Part shown: positions 1 through 6,739 of the stretch, piece after piece
Position numbering within the stretch: the stretch's first letter is position 1
Layout of the letters: each line of letters starts with the position of its first letter
From: Xanthobacteraceae bacterium
Lineage (GTDB): Bacteria > Pseudomonadota > Alphaproteobacteria > Rhizobiales > Xanthobacteraceae
Length of the DNA stretch: 15,225 nt
Assembly (NCBI GenBank): GCA_030043175.1
Contig: JASHYD010001011.1
Coordinates: 1-15,225 of the forward strand
Reading direction: 5' to 3'
Made by a program: the position numbers and the translations under genes
Notes under the pieces: model-generated
Told to the model about the DNA's origin: nothing
Databases searched by the model: none
The model's input: the letters and a program-made list of their open reading frames with translations, nothing else

Positions 1-336
1 CGCTTCCGCCTCGTGAACTCCCGTGGAGGCACATACCGTAAAAGGCATTGGCCCTAGCGACCGGAGTCGAACCAGGGCCAATGGGCGATCGGTGACCACC
101 GGAGGGGCGTGGGGAAGGTAGCCACTAATCGAAGATAAAAAAGCATACGCATAAGACGGCAGTCTGTTCGTTGCATAACTTTGAGCGGAAATCGCCTGTG
201 GGTAATGGCTAACGAAACCTAATTGCGGGTTGCGCTGGCCGCACCTCACGCAGCAAGCCAACCCGAGCCGCGACGGCGGTGTTCCTGAACGGATAGGTTC
301 CACTGAGGGCTCCAGATAACGTGGCCATGGCTTCCC
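1..336. other. Left-edge intergenic region, no gene seen
   Basis: I see no convincing coding region here. The short minus-strand reading frame covering about 246-434 has no family resemblance and overlaps a better candidate. The only structure is the inverted repeat at 46-83, listed separately. The DNA between 120 and 230 is AT-richer than the flanking genes, as expected of spacer DNA. Confidence 0.5.
46..83. repeat. 10-bp perfect inverted repeat (stem-loop) with a tRNA T-arm-like loop
   Basis: CATTGGCCCT at 46-55 is the exact reverse complement of AGGGCCAATG at 74-83, leaving an 18-base loop. On the minus strand the loop contains GGTTCGACTCC, which resembles the T-arm of a tRNA. No T-run follows on either side, so it is not a standard terminator. 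The rest of a tRNA cloverleaf could not be found. It may be a tRNA-derived attachment-site scar or an ordinary hairpin. Confidence 0.5.
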
Positions 337-579
337 TCAACAATCTTCGAGCGCCCTGCGACCGGCCTCAGTAATCCTGACCCGGCCGAGGGACTGACTG
401 CTAGCGTCGGTATTCTCGCGTTGCGTTGTTGCAAGGCCGATGCGGACGAGACGTGCCAACATCCGGCGCGTGAAGCCGTTGGTGAACATCATAGCTTCGC
501 TGGCACCGAACGGGCTGCTCGCAAGTAATCGGAGTGCTCGGGTGCCAGTCTTATCCCCACAAGCGCCAAGCGATTGCAA
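337..579 (-). CDS. Small hypothetical protein with winged-helix-like C-terminus
   Basis: This is an 80-residue frame without ATG. The best start is TTG at 579, because an in-frame TAA lies at 588-586, nine bases upstream. The protein begins QSLGACGDKTGTRALRLLAS and ends GRVRITEAGRRALEDC. The second motif resembles the end of a winged-helix fold of the MarR/PadR kind, so DNA binding is possible but not shown. I associate this sequence type with small uncharacterised proteins of Bradyrhizobium-like genomes, from memory and unverified. No good Shine-Dalgarno sequence precedes the TTG. The frame is the same as the truncated MAKRPEPPKP remnant just upstream (648-586), so the native 5' end may have been lost by recombination at about 580-590. 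It may be a real short gene or a decayed one. Confidence 0.45.
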   Translation of the reverse strand: MQSLGACGDKTGTRALRLLASSPFGASEAMMFTNGFTRRMLARLVRIGLATTQRENTDASSQSLGRVRITEAGRRALEDC

Positions 580-585
580 AAACGC

Positions 586-648
586 TTAGGTAGCGGCCTT
601 GTAGATGGTCCAGGTCGTCGGCTTCGGCGGTTCGGGTCTCTTCGCCAT
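586..648 (-). pseudogene. Truncated 5' fragment of a small conserved gene (copy 1)
   Basis: Read on the minus strand, ATG at 648 opens MAKRPEPPKPTTWTIYKAAT and then stops at TAA (588-586). Proteins starting this way in Rhizobiales normally continue for several dozen more residues after the IYKAA stretch (established only from my recollection of the family). Here the frame breaks at once. The ATG and about 45 surrounding bases recur at 1393-1455 with few changes, and that copy is also truncated but at a different point. The surviving part includes conserved sequence just 5' of the ATG, so the shared block covers promoter-proximal DNA plus the first ten codons. The function of the family is unknown to me. 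Confidence 0.6.
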
Positions 649-785
649 GCCCGCAGTATCGGCCGGGAGGCATGTACCTTCAATCGGGTCGATGAGCTGG
701 CCCCAGCGCCCGCCTATGCGTCCGATCGCGGAGGGGGCAGCCGCCCAGGAGTGGGGTTGATGTGCGCGGTCGGAGGAGGCCAGGC

Positions 786-1268
786 TTAATGTTCGTAGAT
801 CAAACAAGTCGTCGTGCCGTGAGCGACGATGCGGCCATCTTTGTCCGTTAACCTTCCTTCAGCCGTACCAACACGACGCCCGCAGTTAATGACCTTGCCT
901 TCGGCCTTCACGAGACCGGTCTGTGGAGTGATAGCCCGAACGAGAGAAATCTTGAATTCGAGGGTCGTTTGCGCAAAGCCCTTGTCCAACGTGGATAGGG
1001 CCGCGAGCCCCATCCAGCTATCGAGCAACGTTGCGGCAAGACCACCGTGAACAGTTCCAAAGGGATTGCGGTGGTTGCTATGGGGCTCAGCAGCGACAAC
1101 GGCGCGCCCCTTCGAAACGTCAACGATATCGTAGCCGAGGGTTTCGGCCATCGGGTGAAGGGGCAGCGTGCCATCGACCAGCCCTTGAGCAAATTCCAGA
1201 CCGCTCATTGTCCGCGCTTGGTCGTCGCTGATGACCCCAAAATGTTCTTTACGGACTGCTTGCGCCAT
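786..1268 (-). CDS. PaaI-family hotdog-fold acyl-CoA thioesterase
   Basis: This is a cytoplasmic thioesterase-like protein expected to hydrolyse acyl- or aryl-CoA thioesters. With ATG at 1268 it is 160 residues, the normal size for a single hotdog domain. The signature is plain: NPFGTVHGGLAATLLD at residues 68-83 matches the family pattern N-x2-G-x2-HGG-x5-LxD, with N68, G71, H74-G75-G76 and D83 forming the substrate and active-site region on the central helix. The C-terminal strands (TTLEFKISLVRAI, GRRVGTAEGRL) also fit. A TTG six codons upstream (1286) is possible, but the ATG is preceded at sensible distance by a GTGG-rich stretch. No operon partner is visible, since both flanks carry gene remnants. 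The substrate cannot be read from sequence; a phenylacetyl- or long-chain acyl-CoA is typical for the family. Confidence 0.88.
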   Translation of the reverse strand: MAQAVRKEHFGVISDDQARTMSGLEFAQGLVDGTLPLHPMAETLGYDIVDVSKGRAVVAAEPHSNHRNPFGTVHGGLAATLLDSWMGLAALSTLDKGFAQTTLEFKISLVRAITPQTGLVKAEGKVINCGRRVGTAEGRLTDKDGRIVAHGTTTCLIYEH

Positions 1269-1366
1269 GAATTCCACCACGCTCAACGAAGATAATCCGA
1301 GAGTCTTGCATTGTGAGGTACGAGCACTCCGTTTCTTGCCCCCAAATTATTTTGCTTGCCCAGGAT

Positions 1367-1423
1367 TTACAGGGCGAGATTTCCCCAGCGGATCGGCTTC
1401 GGCGGTTCGGGCTTCTTGGCCAT
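1367..1423 (-). pseudogene. Truncated 5' fragment of a small conserved gene (copy 2)
   Basis: On the minus strand ATG at 1423 opens MAKKPEPPKPIRWGNLAL and stops at TAA (1369-1367). The first ten codons and the DNA on the 5' side of the ATG closely match copy 1 at 586-648. After residue 10 the two diverge completely, so each has lost its 3' part at a different junction. The two fragments lie in the same orientation, about 775 bp apart, on either side of the thioesterase gene. That makes an imperfect direct repeat of about 60 bp (618-680 and 1393-1455). Confidence 0.6.
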
Positions 1424-1454
1424 GCCCGCAGTATCGGCCGGTGGCTACGTGCGT

Positions 1455-1754
1455 TCAATAGCGCCACGTACCCGCGTCAGTTCCTACGCGCCGCATCATG
1501 TTTTGCTCGACCGTAGATGGCACGGGCTGAGTGCCGTCGCGCAGCTGGCCGCAGTCGATGCACACCCAGTGGCGCCGGCGCAATGCAAGCCGACCAGGCA
1601 GGTGATACGGCAGGTCAACTAAAAGCACCGGTTTGAATCTGACTTGCTGTGTACACTGAGGCTTGGTGGATTTGACGTCAGTGAGATTGCCTCCAATTTC
1701 GTGCGATCCCCGCCCCCTCGATGAGGCCGGAGTTTTCGCGAAAGGGCCATCCAT
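1455..1754 (-). CDS. Doubtful short ORF containing a CxxC pair
   Basis: This minus-strand frame has a central stretch that looks protein-like (RRRHWVCIDCGQLRDGTQ). It includes a WVCIDC pair that could be half of a zinc ribbon, but no second Cys or His pair follows. The 5' third overlaps the end of the ORF at 1678-2007 in another frame. No start codon with a ribosome binding site decides where translation would begin. I do not recognise the family. It may be the 3' end of a gene whose start has been lost, or chance. Confidence 0.2.
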   Translation of the reverse strand: MDGPFAKTPASSRGRGSHEIGGNLTDVKSTKPQCTQQVRFKPVLLVDLPYHLPGRLALRRRHWVCIDCGQLRDGTQPVPSTVEQNMMRRVGTDAGTWRY

Positions 1755-2007
1755 CGTGGAGGCCGGCTGGGGCGGAAGCTTCGAAAGCAGCCGGCAGTGC
1801 GTTGCTGTCTGCCTTAACGACTGCGGCCGCGAGGCTGAACAGCATTTCCTCTGCCATCTTGCCCTGCTGGAACTGCTCTCTGATCAGTCTGCCGGCGAGT
1901 AGCTTACGCTTTCTGTCGGCGCCAGTAACGCGGTTGCCGGTCAGGACATCAGGGCGAGCTGCTGTGAGCTGGGCGCGCAGTGGCTTAAGGTGTTCACGGC
2001 TGGTCAT
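1678..2007 (-). CDS. Hypothetical 109-residue protein
   Basis: ATG at 2007 opens a 109-residue minus-strand frame beginning MTSREHLKPLRAQLTAARPD. It contains a predicted helical, charged middle (RKRKLLAGRLIREQFQQGK, about residues 33-51) followed by an alanine-rich stretch (LFSLAAAVVKADSNALPAAF, about 57-76). I recognise no catalytic motif, membrane segment or signal peptide. A purine-rich AGAAGA lies upstream of the ATG, a weak ribosome binding site. The frame stays open further upstream, but that part runs across the transposase remnant on the other strand and is probably chance. It could be a small accessory gene of the mobile region. No function is proposed. Confidence 0.35.
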   Translation of the reverse strand: MTSREHLKPLRAQLTAARPDVLTGNRVTGADRKRKLLAGRLIREQFQQGKMAEEMLFSLAAAVVKADSNALPAAFEASAPAGLHDGWPFRENSGLIEGAGIARNWRQSH

Positions 2008-2206
2008 TTTGAATGGTCTTCTGTGGTGATCGTGATCTAAGCGATCGCTGTGTGGTTTGGATTTGTCATCGGATAGCTGGGGTCGAAAAGGTTGGGGGTC
2101 TAGGGCCTGAGTCTTCAATATCCTTTGAACAATAGGGTATAGGTTGCCGACCCGACGGGCCATTTTCCCCGATGGGGTCACGCACATCACGAACCAATTG
2201 GCCTTC

Positions 2207-2592
2207 ATGAGGCAGAACGGGCAGGTCACCTATTTCAACGGCCACATGCCCGTGTTCAGCCATGCCGAGACCGACATCGCCGCCTTTCGCATGATCACCA
2301 GCCAGTTCTGCGTCATCGGCCATGTCAAGCAGAGCGATATCATCCGCGCCTTTGGGGTGACGTCGATCAGTGTCAAGCGGTCGGTGAAGATTTACCGCGA
2401 GAAGGCTCCGAAGGGATTCTACGCTCCGCGCGTGACGCGCGGTCCGGCGGTGCTGGTGGAGGATGTGGTGAGTGAGATCGAGGGTCGTTTTGCAGGCGGC
2501 GCCACTCCGGCAGATATCGCCAAGACGCTGGGACTGAAGCTCAACACCATGCAGAAGGCGATGCGCGAGGGAAGGATCCGCGCGCCGGTTAA
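2207..2592 (+). pseudogene. Transposase N-terminal fragment (helix-turn-helix part)
   Basis: From ATG at 2207 the translation (MRQNGQVTYFNGHMPVFSHA onward) gives two consecutive helix-turn-helix-like segments. They are around VKQSDIIRAFGVTSISVKRS and around TPADIAKTLGLKLNTMQKAM. I recognise this architecture from the N-terminus of long DDE-type transposases in Bradyrhizobium-like genomes, from memory. Such proteins run for hundreds of residues with a catalytic core. Here recognisable sequence stops at about IRAPVK (2592) and the remaining frame to 2896 (RKIWRLTHAGPSQWHARW...) looks random. No DDE core or terminal inverted repeat is visible nearby. It is therefore a remnant that marks past mobile-element activity, unable to transpose. 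Confidence 0.55.
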
Positions 2593-3718
2593 AGACGCGC
2601 GGAAAATTTGGAGGCTAACACATGCAGGGCCATCTCAATGGCACGCGCGGTGGCGTCTTCATCAGGAATTGCGTCGCATCCAACTCCGCGCGTGGCCATA
2701 TTGCGTTTCTTTGTATTGCCCAAACTATTCTGATCGGGACATGTTAATGGCCTTTCGGCTATATGAGAGCGGGTCCTGCCAAGCTCCTTGGGTGAGCTTC
2801 CGATCTATTAACCTAGGCCTTCGCCTCCAATCACCATTCAAAAGTGAATCTCCATCGCGAAAAATTCCCGTAGACGGAGAAACTTTGTTATGTTAAATTC
2901 ACATTCGAGGGCGTCCTAGAAAGGAAATGTCCTTTTGGTCGAAGCCAACTCATCAAGCAATAAACCGGAGATCGTTGCAAGAAACATTGAGTACTGTCTC
3001 GGCTCTGAACGACTCTGCCCGAGCTAGAATATCGAGCAAAATGGGTTGCATTTAGGGGACGAACAGACGGGTTTTAAGGATCTGGTGATCATGATGATCC
3101 TTGGGGGTTATTGGTGGGTAGGGTAACACAGTCTCTTGCTGAAGAGCCACTTACGAATGCTACAACCGAGCACAATATTACGTTGACCTCCACCGTCGGT
3201 GCAAACTTTCCTCGGGTGGATCTAGCTACTGAGCGGACAATTGTCACTCGTTCGGATTTTTTTGCTTATTTGTTGCCAACTGAAATTCAAATAAAGATGA
3301 ACCGCTTCGATTGCGATTGCGCCGGAGAAACACCAGATCGATGCGAGAACGTCAATAATTTGGGCGTAAACTGGAGGCATGTTTCGCGTGAGCCGGTAAG
3401 AACCGCAGCACATTAACATCATGCGCAAAGAGCCGCGACCCGCAGCTCGCTAAAATCGCCGGAACTATTCAAATTGAAGAAATCGAGTGCGTCATGATTG
3501 AGCGAAGACACGTTGGTCAGCACCGGAGGCAACAGCAGAGGCTGGCTAGCTACAGGGGAGACTGCGGACCGCAAGGTCGCCCTCGACCTAATCAGACGCA
3601 CACTGTCAGCCTCTTCGGCGGACAAGGGCGGAAAGAGCTACACCGTTGGGAGCGTCATCGAACTTTAGACGCACCGCACACGTATCGCGTTGCCGTTAGG
3701 CAAGAGGAGATGGGGATC
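2593..3718. other. Gene-poor region upstream of the quinoenzyme operon
   Basis: This stretch of about 1.1 kb is AT-richer than the operon downstream and shows no protein family I recognise on either strand. Only one uncertain ORF (3111-3416) is worth listing. It must contain the operon promoter, but I could not find a -35/-10 pair or a sigma-54 site good enough to name. The region may hold further decayed mobile DNA following the transposase remnant. Confidence 0.4.
3111..3416 (+). CDS. Doubtful ORF with a Cys/Asp-rich end
   Basis: This frame of 101 residues starts at TTG (3111) after GGGGG. An internal ATG at 3297 would give a 39-residue peptide. The distinctive part is MNRFDCDCAGETPDRCENVN, which has three cysteines interleaved with acidic residues. 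Codon use is AT-rich at third positions, unlike the operon downstream, which argues against a real gene of the same origin. I do not recognise it. It is listed because radical SAM maturases that make thioether links act on Cys and Asp/Glu side chains, and one is encoded 2 kb downstream. Confidence 0.15.
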   Translation: MVGRVTQSLAEEPLTNATTEHNITLTSTVGANFPRVDLATERTIVTRSDFFAYLLPTEIQIKMNRFDCDCAGETPDRCENVNNLGVNWRHVSREPVRTAAH

Positions 3719-3817
3719 ATGAGCTGGCGGGGGCTCTGCGGTCCCATTTGCCACTTCACGGGCTCAGATGCGCATACGGTCCCATCCCGTTGGTCGAGCG
3801 GAAAGAACCATGACTGA
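3719..3817 (+). CDS. Small 32-residue peptide ORF, coupled to the LodA-N-like gene
   Basis: ATG at 3719 follows a strong Shine-Dalgarno sequence, AAGAGGAG (3702-3709), at a 9-base spacing, the best ribosome binding site seen in the window. The peptide begins MSWRGLCGPICHFTGSDAH and ends WSSGKNHD. It holds two cysteines in a CGPIC arrangement (C7, C11), two tryptophans (W3, W25) and D17. About three quarters of its codons end in G or C, as in the operon and unlike the DNA upstream. Its TGA (3815-3817) overlaps the ATG of the next gene at 3810, an 8-base overlap that predicts translational coupling. It could be a leader peptide feeding ribosomes into the large gene, or a small subunit or substrate modified by the radical SAM enzyme. 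I know no family match. Confidence 0.4.
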   Translation: MSWRGLCGPICHFTGSDAHTVPSRWSSGKNHD

Positions 3818-5429
3818 ACAGATCCAGGCTTTGTTCTGCGAACCACCCATCGTCATCGCCCGGCTCGGCGGTAGCACGACGCCACTCGACTGTTGTGTAT
3901 GGGAGAAGCCGCCAAATCCACGCTCTGAAGGCGCCACCGTTCTGGTCAGCGACTGGTCGCTGAACGTGTTGACGGATGGATCGATCGAGCCACATAAGCC
4001 GGATTTGATCCGCTTCCGCGACGGACCGCTGATCCGTCCTATCTGCCCGTTCATCGAAATCTGGGCCCGGCTCGGCGAACCGGGCAGTGATCCCTCCGTG
4101 TGGCGCGATGCGCCGTTGACGCCGACGCTCCTCGCCGACGCCGGGGTGGATCCATCTGCGCTTCGCTTCACCGTCGACGCGCGCAACGCAAAGGTGGCGC
4201 GACGGCAGCGAAATCCGGATCTGGTGTACGGCACCTTCCCGTTCGTGATGATCGGTGGCGACGAGCACCAGCCAATTCCGCTGCACGCGGTCAGCCCGCC
4301 CGGCGTTCCGCAGCCGCTGATCCCGCCCGGTCGGTCCATTCCGATCGGCTCGGTGCAGGTCCTGCGCAGCCTGTCCGGGCCGCCGCCCGCCAGCGTGCCG
4401 TGGCCGCCGCAGATCAATCTGGAAGTGATCCGCCTCAGGTACACCCCGGCGCGCGGCCTGTTGTACGGACCGCCCGCCGCCGCCCGGCCGACGAGCGAAA
4501 GCCCGGTGCCGGCGGTGCAGGCAGACAACGCCTTTCTGAATGATCTGGCCGGCTGGTTCGGTAAGGTTGGCGCCGCCAATCCGTCGGTTGAACCCGGAGA
4601 CACGTTCGACGAGACCAATCCCGGCTCAGGAATCTCGCTCGGCGTGATCGACGACACATGCGATGTCCGGATCGATGTCACCCTGCAATTGCCGGGCATG
4701 CCGCGGCGCAGCCTGCGCGCCCATGTGAACGTGTTCGTCGGGCCGCCCGATTTCGCTCCCGATCGGCGGCCGTTCCTGTCCCTCGCCGACGAGTTGAACG
4801 ACCGAACCGATAGTGGGAGCATGCGCAACGCGTCCCTTGATTCCACCGACGTCGAAGCCTGGGTGCAGGATTTATTCGAGCGTGTTCAGGAGACGGTGTC
4901 GCTGATGAACGTCGATTTCTGGCGGCACGCCCGTGGGGTCAATCCGTTGAGCGCGGATGGCCTGCTCGACAAGGCCCTGGCTGATGACGGGGCACTGCCC
5001 GCCGAACTGGCGATGGGCAGCCGGGACAAACTGCGCAACCCGCTCGGCAGAGTGGCCCCGGTCACCTCGGACGTGCCGCTGCCGGTCACCGAGCGTGCGC
5101 GCGAACGACATCGCAGTTTGGCGGATATCAACGCGCTGAAGGATCTCGTCGCGGAGGCCCCCGACCGAATGAAAACGCTGGTGCGCGCGGCCTTCGAGGT
5201 GGACACGGGTGAGAACGGCAGCTCAACGTCGATGCGCATGCCGCCATTCATGCGCCACTCGAACGCATTGCCGCTCACTTTGTCGGCTTGGCAATACGAC
5301 CTGCTCATGCGCTGGATCGATCATGTAACCAAACCCCCATTGACTGCGGCTGTGGCCGCCGCCGGTCCAGCGCCGCTGTCGCTGGCCGCCGCCGCGCGCC
5401 GCGAGGCGGTTCTGCGGCGGATCGGCTGA
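3810..5429 (+). CDS. LodA/GoxA-like oxidase, N-terminal half (split protein)
   Basis: This 539-residue cytoplasmic protein has no signal peptide or membrane segment. It follows the order of the N-terminal portion of LodA/GoxA CTQ-dependent amino-acid oxidases. A start motif PPIVIARLGGS (residues 12-22) resembles the family's IGIARVGNS-type opening, GPPDFAP lies at 311-317, and MPPFMRHSNALPLTLSAWQY at 477-496, continuing to DLLMRW (497-502), matches the family's MPxLxGD...LTxxQYxxLxxW landmark. Full-length LodA (about 700 residues) then continues into the half that carries the CTQ Cys and Trp. Here the chain ends 37 residues later in an Ala/Pro-rich tail, and that half is encoded two genes downstream (6736-8472). 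No Cys lies in the C-terminal 250 residues, so it cannot form CTQ alone. The ATG at 3810 (GGAAAG 6 bases upstream) is preferred over the in-frame ATG at 3768. Its TGA overlaps the next ATG by one base. Probably a structural or substrate-binding subunit. Confidence 0.72.
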   Translation: MTEQIQALFCEPPIVIARLGGSTTPLDCCVWEKPPNPRSEGATVLVSDWSLNVLTDGSIEPHKPDLIRFRDGPLIRPICPFIEIWARLGEPGSDPSVWRDAPLTPTLLADAGVDPSALRFTVDARNAKVARRQRNPDLVYGTFPFVMIGGDEHQPIPLHAVSPPGVPQPLIPPGRSIPIGSVQVLRSLSGPPPASVPWPPQINLEVIRLRYTPARGLLYGPPAAARPTSESPVPAVQADNAFLNDLAGWFGKVGAANPSVEPGDTFDETNPGSGISLGVIDDTCDVRIDVTLQLPGMPRRSLRAHVNVFVGPPDFAPDRRPFLSLADELNDRTDSGSMRNASLDSTDVEAWVQDLFERVQETVSLMNVDFWRHARGVNPLSADGLLDKALADDGALPAELAMGSRDKLRNPLGRVAPVTSDVPLPVTERARERHRSLADINALKDLVAEAPDRMKTLVRAAFEVDTGENGSSTSMRMPPFMRHSNALPLTLSAWQYDLLMRWIDHVTKPPLTAAVAAAGPAPLSLAAAARREAVLRRIG

Positions 5430-6739
5430 TGACGACGGTGATCGAGACGCGACGTTTGTCGCCGATGACACACCGGTTCCGCTCCGGTGCCGGCGAGCAC
5501 CTGCTCGTGGTTCCGTTCAGCAGGGTCTTCGACCTTTCCGCGGACGATGCGACGACGCTGGATGCCGACCCGGATAAGCTCGGTGCCCTCGCAGCCTCAT
5601 GCGCGCAACCAGCCCCCGGCGAGGCTGCGCTCGACCAGATCGTCGAGCCGAAGCCGCAGAGCATCTCGTTGAATGTCAGTTCCAGTTGCAATCTTGCGTG
5701 CGCCTACTGCTACGCCGCCAGGGGGAGTTTCGGCGGGGCGCAATCGGCGCCCATGACATGGCCGGTTGCCCGGGCGGCAATCGACCGGCTGCTCGCGGTC
5801 GCTCAGTCGGATCGTCCGATCACGATCGGATTCCTTGGTGGGGAGCCTTTTGCCAACCGAAACCTGATCCACGAGTCGGTCGGCTATGCTTCGGCAGAGG
5901 GGCATCGCCTCGGACTCGACGTGCGGTTCTCGGTGACGACGAATGGCACTCTGCTGCGCCTGGCCGATCTCGATCTGATGCGCAGCCACCCATTTGCGGT
6001 GACGGTCAGCCTCGATGGCGCGGCGAACGTGAACGACGCGCAACGGCCCATGCACAACGGGCGCCGGGGTGCGTGGGAACTCGCGAGCAGAGGCGTCGCG
6101 GGGCTGCTGGCCGACCCAGGGCAGGCCAAGCTCTCGGCCCGCGCCACGGTCACTCGGGAAGATATGGACGTGTCCGCGCGGTTAGAGGCGCTCATCCAGC
6201 TCGGCTTCCCAGAGGTCGGAGTGGCACCGCTGCGCACCGGGCCAGGTGCGGCGGGCGAGTTGCAGAAGGAGGATTGGGCCGTTTACCTGCAAGAGCTGAT
6301 CCGTGCGTCGGAGGTTGAGTTGCTGCGGCTCAAGCGCGGCCTGTCCGCGCGTCTGACCAATTTCGCGGTGGCGCTCAAGCAACTACATCGCGGCGCCTGC
6401 TCACCATATCCGTGCGGCGCCGGGGGCGGCTATTTCTCAGTGGCCGCTGAAGGACGCTGGTACGCCTGCCATCGTGCGGTCGGCGATCCGGCGTTCGAAA
6501 TGGGATCGAGCGATGGTCTCGACACCGATCGTCGGCGCCGCTTCCTTGAAGCCCGCCACGTGCACGCGCAGACCGACTGCCGAACCTGCTGGGCGCGCTA
6601 CCTGTGCTCCGGCGGGTGCCACCAGGAGGCGGAGTCCCGTACCGTGGCATCATGCGATTTCGTGCGCGGCTGGCTGGAGTTCTGTCTGGCCGCCTATTGC
6701 GAACTTAGCGGCCCCTTGCCTGGAGGAGACAGACGATGA
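5429..6739 (+). CDS. Radical SAM/SPASM protein-modifying maturase (QhpD-like)
   Basis: This 436-residue radical SAM enzyme is expected to modify side chains of a partner protein. The radical SAM cluster motif is CNLACAYC (C87, C91, C94), followed by the SAM-binding GGEP at 137-140. The C-terminal SPASM region carries many cysteines: C324, C329, C347 (in YACHR), then CRTCWARYLCSGGCH (C384, C387, C393, C397), C409, C419 and C424. These are enough for two auxiliary iron-sulfur clusters. The CRxCWARxLCxGGC pattern is typical of maturases that install thioether bonds, including QhpD of quinohemoprotein amine dehydrogenase. ATG at 5429 overlaps the preceding TGA (ATGA-type junction), so the longer upstream extension is rejected. 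Its own TGA overlaps the next start at 6736. Position between the two halves of the split oxidase suggests that one of those proteins is the substrate, most likely the Cys-bearing 6736-8472 product. Confidence 0.92.
   Translation: MTTVIETRRLSPMTHRFRSGAGEHLLVVPFSRVFDLSADDATTLDADPDKLGALAASCAQPAPGEAALDQIVEPKPQSISLNVSSSCNLACAYCYAARGSFGGAQSAPMTWPVARAAIDRLLAVAQSDRPITIGFLGGEPFANRNLIHESVGYASAEGHRLGLDVRFSVTTNGTLLRLADLDLMRSHPFAVTVSLDGAANVNDAQRPMHNGRRGAWELASRGVAGLLADPGQAKLSARATVTREDMDVSARLEALIQLGFPEVGVAPLRTGPGAAGELQKEDWAVYLQELIRASEVELLRLKRGLSARLTNFAVALKQLHRGACSPYPCGAGGGYFSVAAEGRWYACHRAVGDPAFEMGSSDGLDTDRRRRFLEARHVHAQTDCRTCWARYLCSGGCHQEAESRTVASCDFVRGWLEFCLAAYCELSGPLPGGDRR

Noticed and set aside
2593..2896. 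C-terminal continuation of the transposase-like frame
   Set aside because: Recognisable sequence ends near IRAPVK at 2592. The rest is unrelated in composition and has no catalytic motif.
3764..4846. A 360-residue minus-strand open frame opposite the LodA-N-like gene
   Set aside because: It is an antisense shadow in GC-rich coding DNA. Its translation is Arg/Ser/Gly-rich with no family motif, whereas the plus strand shows clear LodA-type landmarks.
5288..5428. A longer N-terminus for the radical SAM protein
   Set aside because: It would overlap the end of the preceding gene by about 140 bases with Arg-rich nonsense. ATG 5429 sits at an ATGA-type junction.
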